64,000 bases of DNA from Theristus sp. LFF4_11. Lineage: Eukaryota > Nematoda > Chromadorea > Monhysterida > Xyalidae. Each line of letters starts with the position of its first letter. The stretch's first letter is position 1. The notes under the pieces were generated by a model. It was not told where the DNA came from, searched no databases, and saw only the letters and a program-made list of their open reading frames with translations. The position numbers and the translations under genes were made by a program. The DNA lies in assembly GCA_030248135.1 (NCBI GenBank), contig JASANC010001978.1, forward strand, positions 85,400-149,399, read 5' to 3'. Shown piece by piece: positions 48,315 through 60,741 of this stretch.

Positions 48315-51300
48315 ATGACCGATCGTGTGACTGTCAATCCAGGAGATCCCAAAACCGACTCAATGGATGTTGACACGGCCCTGGTGATCTCAAAATGGGC
48401 GCTTGCCCTGTCAGTCTCCACAGTGCTGCTGCTGTCGTTGTATCGCTTCTGGCGGTTTGTTCACTTCCGTTCATGAAAAAATTCGCTTCTCAAAACAGAG
48501 TAGTGTTTTACGCAGACTGTTTAATAATCTGGAATTCCATGCCATACGAACTTCACGTATTGGATTGAAAATCAACCAACAACCAAACAAGATGATTGCG
48601 CCATTTTCAGTCTCCGCTCGCTGACTCGCGTCAACTGTTGGTTCTGCCAGGCTGATTCGTACGTGCCGTACCGAAGTCGCAATTCGTGGACTTGCTGTGA
48701 ATGCGATCAATACAACGGATTCATGGAGGTGCGCTCTGAAGGGCAGTAAAGAGAGATATTTTTATGCTGCAATGTGTTTGTTTAACGTAAACATGTCACC
48801 TTTTTCGCGAAATACAGAGCTCGAGGAATCAATCAGTCAATGCAAACGCAGTCGCAAGAAAACATATTTAGCCACAAGAGGAGTGTTTCAATTCAACCGA
48901 ACCCGATGCATTCGTTCTTCTTACTCTAATTTAAAGCTTCTCATCTCTGTATTCTGCGAAAAATCGTGACACGTTTAAACAAACATACTAGGTATATTTT
49001 TTCGGCTGAATTGCACTCTTGCTGATGAAGGAGATTCATATGACATTGAACAGTTCAGTAAATCAAAAACAATATTTTGTGGTAAATTGCCGTGCCCACC
49101 CGAACGATCACAATCATCAAATTACGTTTTTCAGTCCGGCGACTACAATCGTGACCTGCCCGAGCAGCGGTCGGAGCGTTACAATCCACCGATTCAACCG
49201 CAGGTTCAGCTTTTGTTTTGAAACCTCGAAATTGTCTCGCACCCCGCCATCAATCAACACAAAAAAAACTAAATCTAGTGTTCTGAACATCGTCCTGAAA
49301 ATAATCTGCCATTGATTTGTGGTCCTGGATCGTCTGCCAATTTGATTTTCATTTTTTCCGGACACAGGTGAAAGTGAAACGTGAACCTCAGCCGGACCTC
49401 TGCACGGAGCGCGCCGCGCGCAACGGCCTGTGTCGTCAGTGCAATGAAAACCAACTGATCAAAGTTCGCCAGCTCGCCAACTTCGTACCGCAGCACGAGG
49501 TGGCACGACCGTTTGTAATTGCTTTTTTCTCGTTCGCTTGCCACAAGACGCGTGTCACCGTCGGCTAAAGGTCGATAGCGGCCCAGTCGTTTGCTCCTCG
49601 GTCGACAGTGTCCCAGTCCTATAGCGGCCTGGAAATATAACTGAGCTGGGCGATCGATGCCCGTCTCGGCTTGTCTTACCTCGCGACGTTTTTTTTTAAT
49701 TCTGTCTGGTGAGTTCGCGTCTGGTGACCTGACGCTTTGTCACGTGGCAGCCGTATTTACTCTGTTTTTTTTTCTTTTTTTTTCATTCGATAACAGGACA
49801 ATTACGACGCCGAGGTCGATTTGTACAAGGCGAGATTGGAACGATTGTATGGGTTGTGTTCGAAGTGCGACGATTTGGTGACGGACACGTTGAACGTATG
49901 CATCGAATACGCTGTTTTTGCTGACAAGAAGATGATTGGCTGCATGAGAGGAACTGTAAATTATAAGGAATCAGCTAATTGGCTGCTTTTGAATTGCGCT
50001 CACTGATTGTTCCGAGATGCAGGTAATTAGCATGCCATTAGATGTCAGATGAAAATGCCAGAATGCGTCGATTGGGCGTGTGTTACAGTTTGACAGTAAG
50101 ATTATTTCCAATTTCAGCACCAACAGTCGCAGTACTTCCCCAAAACACCGATACCATCGAACGCCAATTGGGAGGCGACATTTGCGGCAAAACGTGGCGC
50201 CCGCTCGGCGTCCGTTGCGCGCTCAATGAACGCAACAAGACGGACGCAGGCGCCTGTGCGCAAGCGAACCACGTTCAGGGTATTCGATTGTTTTTTTTTC
50301 ATTAAATCTGAAAGACAGACACACACACACAATCACACACACACAATAGTTACGATAGACTTCGGAAAACAACCGCGCTTTCAAAACAAGAATACATTCT
50401 GTCTGTGATTGCGTAACATGTCTTCAGAAGCCAATCACCGTTTTCTTTCATTGGGCGCTGTTTTTGGTTACTAAGTTTGTTGATTGAGTTTTTGGGCTAT
50501 GGGCACAACAGACGGTACCACAATTGCACGGCGTTTTCTGCTACGGTCGACACGCCACTTGTTTGCTGTGTTTTGTCATTTGGTTAGCTTAAACGTGCAC
50601 CTGTGCCTTTGGCCACTACTGTTTGTATGGTGTGTCATTTTTAAATGTTTTAAATTTAAAAATTATTCTGTTTCTCATTTTTTTGAAGTTTTTTAGCACA
50701 TCTATTTCTTCAGAATCACTCCTCAATTTTCTTGTTATTGCACGTGTCCTCTTATGTTCAGACTCACTCGCGTCACGTGCATCCGGGCCGATACAGCCGG
50801 CTATGTCAGTGGATCTCCACAATCCTAGTCGGTCTGCTCTGGCTCGCCATACTCGACGCACTGCAACGCCACAGCAACGTTGAGGTGGGTGGGCTCGCAC
50901 AAAAATCGATCATCATGTAACGCGTTGTACATTGTTTGAATAGAAAAAGGTGTTTTCAATAATTAAAAAAATGTTCCAGGTGATCAGCTTATCATCGGTG
51001 TTGCCCGTTTGGTGGTCGACTCAATTGGAGAGCGTTTATTCGTACGGCGGGGCGGTGTTCGGCGCTAGTGCCGCGTTCCAAATCGTCGCTATGCTCGTGT
51101 CGAAATCGTTGGTTTTTGTGACTCGCTCTGTGATTGTTAACGTGATTGGAGACGGGGCACACTCTGATTAGACCCCACATCTTGCCGCATCCCATGTTGG
51201 CCAAAATGGCAGACAGCCTCCATACAACATGGTTGCTTCTCGTTCTCCGTTTTCTATTCCGTCCAAAAAGATGGAGATCAGGATTTTTTCTCGCAATTCA

Positions 51301-53406
51301 TTTGTTCAGTGTTCAGTATTTCCCAATCGTTCTCGTGTCGCTTTCGACAGGCGTGTGCTGCTGGTTGACGCGGTCTGCCTTGTTACGAGCGTGTTTCTCG
51401 CGTTGTTTTCGTCCACGTTTGTCGGCGTCACGCTGCGCTCGATGCTTGCCGTCGATCGGCCGGTCAGCATTTCACGTTCCTTTTTTCTGTTGCTTGAACT
51501 GATGTCGCCATCGGTTTCTGTCTCAATTTTGCATTTTTGCACATGCATTTGCACCGTAGGACGTGTTGCTCAGTTCGCTCGGCCTTTGCACGATCGCCAG
51601 TCTTCTCGGTACGGCCGTTCTCGTGCTACCGAGGAAGCGAATCCGACGGAAAAAGTCGAAGATCAGGTTTGAGCGAACCGTTTTTGTAGTTGAGTGTATT
51701 CAGTTTTGTTCATTTTATCGTCAACACCGTCAGATCGGAGTGATCAACCCGTGACGTGTGAGTCCGCCTCTCGGTGTTCAACTTGTAGGGTTTGAAGGCA
51801 AGATGATTAGCATCGCTTTGTGGATTTGACTCTGAAAGTCACTTTCTCAGCAACGTCGTGCGTATCAGCATTTTGCTCACGAATTCTCTACCCTAAACAG
51901 AAATGCTCACCACAAAAACAGCCGTTACAGTGGGTGTTTCTCAATCGCGAGCACACCGATGAGTCAGCGCAGCAGCCAGTGCGACGATCTGTCATCATAC
52001 TCGATCCACCCGACGGCGACGCCACCGATCGCCGAACGTCACTCGCCCGACCATGGCCGCCCATCCACGAACTCGCACTCTTCGCTCGCTTATCGTGATC
52101 CAGCCAACGCCATCAATCTTGACGACCGCTTGTTACAAGATGACCATGAAAACGACGACCACGAAATGATGGAGATTGAACGTGAGCCGACTCCCAGTCG
52201 TGTACTGGCGCCCATACTCGACTCGATGTCGCTCACCAGACGGCGGCAGGAACAAAACAGCCGGAACGGTGGGTTTTTTTAAACGGCTATTGCTTTTTGA
52301 GCGTGGCTTTTTGAGTTTTCGCTATTATCTATACTTGAGGGTTGCATTTTCCGAATTACTGGTTGCTTGAAACGGCACATCTTTAAAGTCTCTTTGAAAC
52401 CTTAGTTTTAGTTTTTCAAACCAACAACAGCTACATAGTGTGATGTAAACATGTAGTTTGAATTCAGGACACTGATCGGCTGCATCGAACTGATTGGGCC
52501 AATCAGTTTGCTCAATTCACAAGCAACCAATCAGTGGATTGCCATGATTTCCAAACACAATTCAATTGCAACACAGCCCGTTTCAGCGGCATCCACCAGC
52601 GGAGGCCCGTTCCATTCGCTGAGCACGCACGCGGGCGCACTGCCACCGCCAGCGTCCTCGAACGCAACAGCTGCGTCCGTTCTGGCGCCGCCACGATTCA
52701 CCCCAGTTCGCCGTTCGCCCGCTGCGTCGCTTGCTCACCAACAGCCATCGCCAGTGTTTTCGCCGTCAATTTTTGGCCGCTCAAATGTCTATCATTCGTC
52801 TCAGATCGGCCAAATGCACGCTGCTGCCTATGACGCGGCGTCCACTTCACGCTACGGAATGTCGCCGGTTGCGCGTTCAGCTTTCGGTTCGGATCGAGTT
52901 TTTTTTCTCTTCAATTTTGTTTTACAGTTCACGCTTTTTTGGGTGCTGATCAACACTCGTGCTACCAGGCAGCAAACCTTATTTGCTCAACGGTAACCAA
53001 TCAGAGGTGGCTGTCAAAGTTTAGTCGCAAACGAATTCTGCAGTCGAAAATGCTTCGCAGTGTTTTAGGCAACCCCGATTTGAGCACATTACGGCATCGC
53101 ACCAATCAACCGACGTCAGAGTGGCTCTCATCAGCAAACACAGCCGACCATCTGACCAACTCATCATCAGACGATTCAATGATCACCTCAATCAGTAGAA
53201 TGCATCAGTCAAGGTTGATGAGACAACATCAGCCACCAATCAACAATGGAAACTTGAGAGCCCCTTCAATGTTCAATGGTGACCAGCAGACGAGCTCAAT
53301 TGGTTGGCTGAAGATCGTGTTAATTGTGGTGGGCACTCTTTTGGGACAGCTTTTGTTGCGTGTCGTCTATGATACAGTGGTCAGGGGGTATTTTTATTCG
53401 ATTTGA
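48315..53406 (+). CDS. TMEM201: TMEM201 / SAMP1 / Ima1 inner nuclear membrane protein
   Basis: Exons 48315-48454, 48611-48728, 49135-49203, 49368-49499, 49797-49895, 50118-50279, 50762-50884, 50980-51107, 51351-51462, 51560-51666, 51931-52268, 52587-52886 and 53069-53406 (TGA) give 721 aa with all phases consistent. An N-terminal membrane segment (WALALSVSTVLLLSLYRF) is followed by the Ima1 Cys-rich domain: VNCWFCQADSYVPYRSRNSW, CCECDQYNGF, GLCRQCNENQ and LCSKCDDL, four CxxC pairs. Further membrane helices are WISTILVGLLWLAILDAL, the 51351 exon and LGLCTIASLLGTAVLVL. A Ser/Pro-rich nucleoplasmic tail leads to a last helix (IGWLKIVLIVVGTLLGQLLL). The family links the nuclear envelope, lamina and LINC complexes. 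It lies 299 bp downstream of ING3. Confidence 0.93.
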
Positions 53407-53676
53407 ATTTAGTTTCATTTCCAGTGATATTAGCGCATTTCTGTTTTTTTTTGTGATCAGGTTTGAAGTTCAAATTGATTGGCAAGTTATTATTATTATT
53501 ACTGTGCTACCACGGATATTTCTTTGACAGCTTGTTGACTTTGCTTCGAAATTCTGACTATGCTGTTTTCTATTTGTTATTGGACTGAAAAACTCGTTTA
53601 CCAACTGAGACAGCAAAACAGTAAAAAAAACAAAGATAATCACCGAAACATGGAAGTTCAGAAAAACCGGATTAAG

Positions 53677-56600
53677 TCAGTCAAACAGCATGAGCGAACA
53701 AGCTACGAGTAGCACAACAGGCACCAGGTTGCCACCACAACCGCTGCCAACCCCGTTAGTCACCAACTGACTGCCTTCTTGCGGCGAGAGAGCACCATGC
53801 GGACGTGCTTGGTGTGCTTCGCCCAGTTTGTCAAAACCGTCGAAATCTTGCGCATTGTGACAGAAACTACTGGAGAATTCTGCAGTGATTTTGTTTGCGA
53901 TTTCTGAGTAATTAGTCAACGAGTACAGTTTCGTCTTATCCCAATTCACGATTTCCAGCAGATTGTTCAGTGACTCCGTTGGTGTCGGCGGGATGTCGAC
54001 GATGAAGATTTCCGATTTCGCTCTTAGATCAGCTGCAGTGGCGAACGGTTTTGGACAACAGTAGCCGGGCACGTTGTCGATGCTGCAAAAGGGCTTTTTA
54101 ATTTACAATTTGAAATCATAGAAGAAACAGTTTTCCATTTTTTACTCACTATCCTTCGGCGATCAAAATTACAAAGCTCTTTGCGCCCGCTCGATGGTTG
54201 GCCCGTGTCAGCACTTGGTCGCGTGTTACCGTTAAGCCGCTGAAGTTCACGAGAAACGGTTCTGAGCAAACATCGAAACATCATAACCACATTCCGAACC
54301 CGTTAATATCGGAGGCGCCACCCAACGGGGGGTCCGTTTCGAACTCTTGCAGGTGCGGCTCCACCTGCAGCCACGTTTGCCCTTCGGTCAAGTTGAAGTA
54401 GACGCCGGTGCTCTCGGGACTGGAGAAGTAGACGAGCGCAAAGTGCACATATGGAATGGCTGCGTCGAGATTCTCAGTCAGATGACGCACAATGTTCACC
54501 AGCTGAAAACGTCCTGGTCTGAAGACAGTGCACTCTGCCTATATACAATGTGTATAACACAGCAGTTGGTGCACAGCTGTTTTAGCTTCTTCGCTGTGCA
54601 CCACTTCTGAACACTAATGTACTCACGTCTGGTATTCTCTTCAGCAAGCGCTCTGCGGTCTCAAAGACGAACACAACATCAGCGCAGCATTTGCCTGAAG
54701 CACGAACACAAGCACTGCAGAACAAGTTTCTATTTCAAAAATCCAGCCCACTTCCACTGTGGCGTATACACGTACACTGTATCAGACACGGCGAGTCACA
54801 GCTGCACGGCGTGGCCTCGGTTAAATTCTCCTTGAACGCCGTTAAGTCGTCGATTTTCGAGATGTTGAACACGAGCGCCGCTTTGCCGCTGATGCACAGC
54901 AGCTGCTCGTAGTCGTACGTGTCGATGGGACGGGCGTCCATGCCTGGCACACCGATTGAGATCAGCTCTGCCCCGACCAGATCACGGATCTGCTTCGCCA
55001 CTGGGCACGGGTCCGGCAGGTTGTCTTCGGAGCTGTGACGTTTTGTGGGATGATTATAGTTTGGTCACCTTCGTATCCGCGGTGGTAGCGCGCTAGACTA
55101 TTGTCTGCGCATTCGGGGATCGAGCCCCGCCGAGTATAGGTACTTAATGACAAAGAAAACTCGACGGGCATTCTACTTGACAGCGTTCTGTGCGCTTTTC
55201 TGAGTTACCCCTGGCTAAAAACATTGCCTAAAATCACCGTTTGTTTGTTCGTATCATTGGCTCTATTCACATTTGGCAAATATTCAATTCTTCAATACAA
55301 CCGTGATGCTCTCTCACTGATTTTCAAAACCCTGGCACTGAAAAACTCGCACTTACTGTCCATCCGTGAACAGAACAAGCGCCTTGTGTTGCACATCGCG
55401 AGTGTCGTTCGTAAAAAAGTCCAGTGCAGTCTGTAAGGCTCTGAAAAAAAAACGGACAGCAAAAGCTGAAAACTACAAAACATGATGACATTTTCCTTGC
55501 GAAACAAAAAACTCGTGTTTGCTCTTACAGCGCAGTGTCAGTGAGTCCATACGCATACGGTGGTATGGCATCGATTGCGGCTTCCAGTTGCTCCAAGGAA
55601 TGGTAATCAGTGAATGTCCAATTGAGCACCACCTTGCCATTGTAGACAATCATTGCAAAGCGAACGTTGTCGTCGCTGACGTTGTACTGCGCCACAAATT
55701 GCTTGGTGAAGTTCAGGATCTGTATTATCAAACTTGTGGGTGATTGGTTGAAGTGCGTCATGGAACAAATTTACTGGTTTAGATTGAAAAAAAATCAAAA
55801 TTATTTTATCATTGACCGACCAACTGCACGTTTTTGGCTGTCATGCTCTCCGACGTGTCAATGACAAACACCAGGTCCATGCAATCGCAGACGCACTCTG
55901 AACAAAAAACGATTGGTTCGGAAAGTATTTTATTCCTTTCTTTTCGGTTCAGCGAAGGAATCTGGGCAAACTTGGCTTCGATGTTGTCATTGTGGTCGTG
56001 GTGGTCGAAGTAGCTATACTGGTGGTGGTTGGAGATGTGACGGAGGTTGTTGTGCTTGAACTACTCGTTGAACGGATCGTTGTCGTTCTCGAAGTGCTAG
56101 TGGACGTGCTGCTGCTCACTGTTGATGTGCTCGATTGGACGCATTTGCACGGCAGCACGGATTCGATCGGCGCGAGAAACTCGGGAAACTCGTTCACACT
56201 GGTGACGTTGAACACAAATTTCGGACTGCCGGCCATTCCTGGCGAGTTGATGAAAACAATTTGGCATTACGGTTTGTTAAGATGGAGTACAAAATGATTG
56301 AACACCGCGTTTTCTTGGCACTGTCAGTTCTTAATTTTTGTTTCAAAAATTTATAGAATGTGCGAGACCTTCGTTTTCTTCATAACCCGGTCGCAGATAA
56401 CCATTGACACCTGGTACACTAACGACGATGATTCGAGTGTCGTAGGCAGCTCGAATTGCTTGCGCGATCGGAACTGGGTCAGCACCGGTGTTGTGGCTTG
56501 AAAGAAAATCAAAACTTTTATTTTATTTTTAAATTTTTTCAAAGTTTCGTACCGTCCGTCGGTGAAAATCAGAATCGCTGTAGGCACTGTTAGCCGGTGG

Positions 56601-57478
56601 TGCGACAATAAGGCATCGGCCGCGAGAAGGGCGCTGCAAAATCGTGTTTATAAAGCTTTGCTTTGTTCGACCGTATTTGGTCTGGTTTTTATGAATTATT
56701 CAATCCAGGATTTCCATTTCAAGTGCTTTTCAATCAAAACGTACAAGTGTACCTGGCGGTGTTTGTGTTGCCGACAATGTAACCAGCTTGCAGCAATGCC
56801 CGTAGCAGCGACTTCATGCTGTTGTACCGATCCAACGGCCACGCAAGAGTCACCTGGTCGTTGTAGAACACGGCTGACACTCGAACGGCGTTGGTGCCGA
56901 CGACGAAACCGCTGACCAGTGAACCGCAGAAGTTTTTGATCTGAAATTTTGCTTCTTTCAGTTTATTTTTTCAGTTTCGACAACCTGATCTCATCGATTT
57001 ACAAGGGTAACATTTTTTGCCGAATTTAAAAAGTGTGGGGCAGAAGTTTTGGAAACCGAGAAACGTTTTGCCTAGACCGGACTCCGCGGTAGTTTGCCCG
57101 TCACTAATAGCTGAAAAATTGAAACTAACCGCCATAAACGTCAAATCAGTGATGCTTTCTGAGCTGTCTATCACGAGCACGATGTCCATCAGCTCGCATT
57201 GGCAAACTGCAAACGAATTATTTTTTTATGTTCTTTGAATTTTTTTAAAAGATGACCACTCACCTGGTGCTGTGTCGCGAAAATTGACAGAGACATTCGT
57301 AAACTCTGAAACGACTCTAAAAGTTTTTAAATTGATGTTATTGAGTTATATCGACTAAGAACTGTTTTTTACCGTAACCGGTTCCGATTTCGGACGACCA
57401 TCGCGTGAATTGAAACTGACAGAAAACATTTGCTAAACAGATCAACATAAAAACTAGCCGCACGAAATTGTGAACCAT
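53677..57478 (-). CDS. Secreted, probably GPI-anchored protein with three von Willebrand A domains, 751 aa
   Basis: Minus-strand exons: 57478-57373, 57306-57265, 57206-57130, 56940-56753, 56633-56553, 56496-56369, 56238-55972, 55897-55830, 55719-55529, 55440-55357, 55032-54776, 54694-54627, 54502-54300, 54239-54150 and 54082-53677 (TGA). All phases agree. The signal peptide is VRLVFMLICLANVFC. vWA1 has the MIDAS signature DIVLVIDSSESI, GNTNTA and ILIFTDG. vWA2 has LVFVIDTSESM, GLTDTA and VLFTDG. vWA3 starts VVFVFETAERLL and has VILIAEG, so its metal site is lost. Each domain is introduced by a Cys-rich motif (CQCEL, CVCDCM, CKCCA). A Ser/Thr-only linker of about 55 residues separates vWA1 and vWA2. 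The hydrophobic C-terminus (NLVPVVLLVACSLMLFD) suggests a GPI signal. An adhesive extracellular role is inferred. Confidence 0.85.
55075..55138 (+). repeat. tRNA-like sequence in an intron of the vWA gene
   Basis: An A-box-like GCGGTGGTAGCGCGC and a B-box-like GGGGATCGAGCCCC are correctly spaced, and the outer bases TAT/ATA can pair. The anticodon arm has a short loop (AGAC-TATT-GTCT), so this is probably a tRNA-derived SINE head or pseudogene. It lies antisense in intron 55033-55356. Confidence 0.4.
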
Positions 57479-58748
57479 TATTTCGGATACAATTCAGGTT
57501 CACTTGTACACTTGTACGAGTGCTCTCAGTTCTTTCAAAATCACTAAATTTCACGCAATCATGGAACAGTTTTATTGACGCATGAGTCAAAAGATTAAAA
57601 ATTCAATCTTCTTTCCACCTGAAAGTGTTGAGATAATAAAAAAACGTACGATCTCGACGCAGAAACAGCCGCATGCTTTGAGGTGACGGCCAGTCAGGTG
57701 AGGTTGTGTCATATCATATGGCATGCTTCGCATTTTATCGCCCGTTGATTATCGTTTTTATTATCTGTCAGAGTGTTGCCCTTTTTCAGCGATAAGAGTC
57801 ATGTTGCCTCGAAACAAGCATGTGTACGGTAGCAGGACAGCCCAGTATTTTCGGAGTTCCGTTACATGTTTCCAAAAGATTTCAACTGTTATTCACAAGA
57901 AACAGTGGTTTTCAGCAATTTCGTGTCAGGACCCAAAACTACCGCTACCGTAACCCGTGCGCCCTACTTCCAGACGCATGACTGTTTCATGCAATCATGT
58001 GAACGGTATCCATCATTTCAGTAGCTTTTCCTGGCAATGAAGGACGTTTTTGAAAAATCGTGTCGAGACCAACAGCAGAGTTACCGTAACCCTTGAAATC
58101 CGGTTTTTTACATTCTGTTATAATGCTGCATGTTTCTAAAATGTTTTAACTGTTATTCACAAGAAACAAAGTGGTTTTCTGCAACTTCGTGTCAAGACCC
58201 AAAACTACCGCTACCGTAATCCGTGGGTCCTACTTTCGGACGTATGACTGTTTCATGCAATCATGTGAGCGGTACCCATCATAAATACCGGTATCTATCA
58301 AGCACATAAATACAACATTCAGTGCACTGCACACGCACTCACAGACGCACCCAATCGAAAATTTCAAATTCAAATAACTTCTTCAAATTTTTGAATTTCG
58401 AAAAACCCATACACAGGATTACTCAGCAGAACGAGGGCTTTCATTTGAGCCATAAATAAGCGGGCTGCGATGAAATTTGAGCGGACCCATATTTTGAAGG
58501 AGTACCTCAAATTCATCCTCAGCACACTCCGACAAAACTAACTGCAACGTTTGAACAAAAATTTTTGACTGTAAACGCGAGTTTAAAGAAACCATGATAT
58601 TTTACGGGACGCCAACGACATACGTCTCGTCACAACCATTTTGCTTTCTTGGTTATTTTCTATTTTTGTTCTTTTTTCCGGCCTCTTCTCATTCTTTTCC
58701 TCCCATTTTCTATTCTTATTTCCATGACTCTATTCCTATTCTTTTTTC
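57479..58748. other. Intergenic region with a duplicated segment
   Basis: It holds the presumed promoter of the minus-strand vWA gene. Two related segments of about 150 bp, 57865-58018 and 58130-58281, share ACTGTTATTCACAAGAAACA, GACCCAAAACTACCGCTACC and GACTGTTTCATGCAATCATG. No convincing exon was seen. Confidence 0.55.
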
Positions 58749-59213
58749 CATTGTTGTTCTAGGGGGGGGGGGCGGCCCCCCCCCAAAAAATTTTCGAATC
58801 TATCTCTATCAGACAAGTTTTTTCGGCTCAGCTATTATCTATCGAAAAAAAAAATTTTCAGCCAGCTATCTATCTGAAAATTTTTGTCTTCTAAGACATA
58901 AAATGAGTCAATTTTTGACCAAAATTGACCAGTTTTGCTCGAAATTCGTTAAAATTTTGCTAATTTTAGGTAAAATACGCGTTTATACTTGGTTTTTAGT
59001 GTATTTTTAGCATTATTTTGCTGTTTTTATAGCTTTTTAGCGTTTTAGCTATCTATCTATCAAATTTCAAAATTTTGACCGCCCCCCCCCCCCAAAGTCA
59101 CATGGCCCCCCCCGCCCCCCCCAATTTTCCAGCTATCTATCTATCTGGAAAATTTGCTCCAGCTATCTATATCGGCCCCCCCCCCCCAACCCCTCGGCTC
59201 TGGAACAACTATG
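58749..59213. mobile_element. hAT-type MITE, 465 bp, with 8-bp TSD, just upstream of COX16
   Basis: Ends are CATTGTTGTTCTAGGGGG and GGCTCTGGAACAACTATG. A perfect 8-bp duplication CTTTTTTC flanks it at 58741-58748 and 59214-59221. It is the same family as 21201-21667 in opposite orientation, with no ORF. Its right end is 48 bp from the COX16 start codon. Confidence 0.88.
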
Positions 59214-59261
59214 CTTTTTTCTTATTTCAAGATTTCAACAATCAAAACGAAACAATGCTCG

Positions 59262-60741
59262 ATGGTTGCGCCGCGCGTGAAGCCATTTTTGACCGGCGGT
59301 CTTCCGTTCATCTGCACCGTGGCGGCTGGCGCCGCCGGACTTTCGTTCTGCGCTCAGAACCGTTACAAATACAGTCGTGTCACATCCATGAGCAAAAATA
59401 CGGAGCTGTTGGTGAGTTTCTTTGCTCAAAGTTTGCTCAATGCTCAAAGTAAACTTCATATAACCGACGAAACAATCGCGCAAACAATGTTGACGTTGTT
59501 AGTTTTGAGTTTTTGGCGCCTTTTTGAGATTTTTTTCATAAAAAAATTAATCGGTGGTTGTTGGCTGCTGGATGACCCCGAAATTCTTTTCAGAAAGATG
59601 AGCTGAAGGCGAAAGGCGTGAAAGTGCGCGAACCGAAGTCGGACATAGAGTTTTACAAGGCAAGGTTTTGTTTCAGTGTTGCTTTCGTGTTGCTTTGTTA
59701 CATTTATATGAAAATTGTGTTTCGTGTTTTGTTCCACACATTGCATACAGTCGGTTATATTCGTATCGTTCGAGACTTGCGACATCGCTAATATTTCTTT
59801 GAAACTTCAGAAACCATGCATGACATTTTCAATGACAAAAAACGAAAGCATCCGTTTTCCAGGAGTCGCTGAATGAAGACATTGACAATTGGACGAACGT
59901 GCGTGGCCCGCGGCCGTATGAAGACAACTCTGAATTTGAGGCACTGAAACAACGCAGGGCTAGGGTTGTTAAAAAAAACAAAAATCGTCATTTTTGTTTT
60001 TTAAAAAAAAAAATATTTTTTTTTAAAAAAAAAAATTTCAAAAATCAAAGTTGTGCTAAATCAATCAGGGAGTCCGAAGAACCACATATGATATGCAAGC
60101 GCCTCCCGAATGACTCCCGTATGGCGGAACTTTGCAGATTTTGTTTTGGTGACCTCAATTACCCCTTTTCCAAACCGTCACCATGCCTCTTCTTGTGTTT
60201 TGACCTCCAAAACGTCACTAATTGTCCCCAGCTAAGCTAATGCTAAAGTGAAGACAAACATACCGCCTTGAAATTCGATCAATTCTTCTGATGGTGTCGC
60301 GACGACACGACACGAAGCAGCAACCAGACAACGTAGCGCTTGCAAACGGAGCAGCGAGCACAATCGGACGCTCTGCGAGGCGAATCGTCACCTTATCTGC
60401 ATCGGAAATGGTAGGCTAAGCTTTGGGACGCTCAAAAACTTCATCGCAGATGTTGTCGAAGCCTAAAATCAGTCGGTAAAACGGCCCAAAATCGACTGCT
60501 AAAGGTTTTACGAGGTAAAATCAAAGAAAATTTTTGTTGAACTTTCGAAAAATTGTGCCAAAATTGAGGTTTTCAGAGCATATTAGAGGAAAATTTTTCG
60601 AATTTTTTTTTTAAAAAAAAAAAAATCGGCATTTTTGTTTTTTTTTTAATCACTTTTTTTTTTAAAAAAAAAAATTTTCATTTTTGTTTAACAACCCTAC
60701 GCAGGGCACAAGAGCGCTCGGCAAAAACACTGCCCAAGTGA
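59262..60741 (+). CDS. COX16: COX16, cytochrome c oxidase assembly factor, last exon interrupted by a transposon
   Basis: Exons 59262-59411 (50 codons), 59594-59659 (22 codons) and 59863 onward. Family motifs: a membrane helix (GLPFICTVAAGAAGLSF) followed by RYKYSRV, then KDELKAKGVKV and NWTNVRGPRPYEDN, equivalent to the conserved WxNxRGPRPWED of COX16. The protein sits in the mitochondrial inner membrane and helps assemble the COX1/COX2 modules (family knowledge). In the last exon a 739-bp element (59961-60699) is inserted after LKQRRA. Without it the frame continues for 11 codons to TGA 60741, giving 115 aa, close to the family length (about 106). With it, the genomic frame runs into element sequence and stops at 60240. 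The intron after 59659 is probably GC-AG (AAG|GCAAGG). Confidence 0.88.
59961..60699. mobile_element. hAT-like non-autonomous element, 739 bp, inside the COX16 coding exon
   Basis: Terminal inverted repeats are TAGGGTTGTTAAA...ACAAAAAT and ATTTTTGTTTAACAACCCTA. The 8-bp duplication CGCAGGGC flanks it exactly at 59953-59960 and 60700-60707. Internal A/T runs (poly-A and poly-T blocks) lie near both ends. No transposase ORF is present. Both the 8-bp duplication and the TAGGG-type ends fit hAT elements. Confidence 0.92.

Noticed and set aside
59961..60240. Extended COX16 C-terminus rich in Lys/Phe
   Set aside because: It is encoded by the inserted element; the original C-terminus lies beyond the second target duplication.
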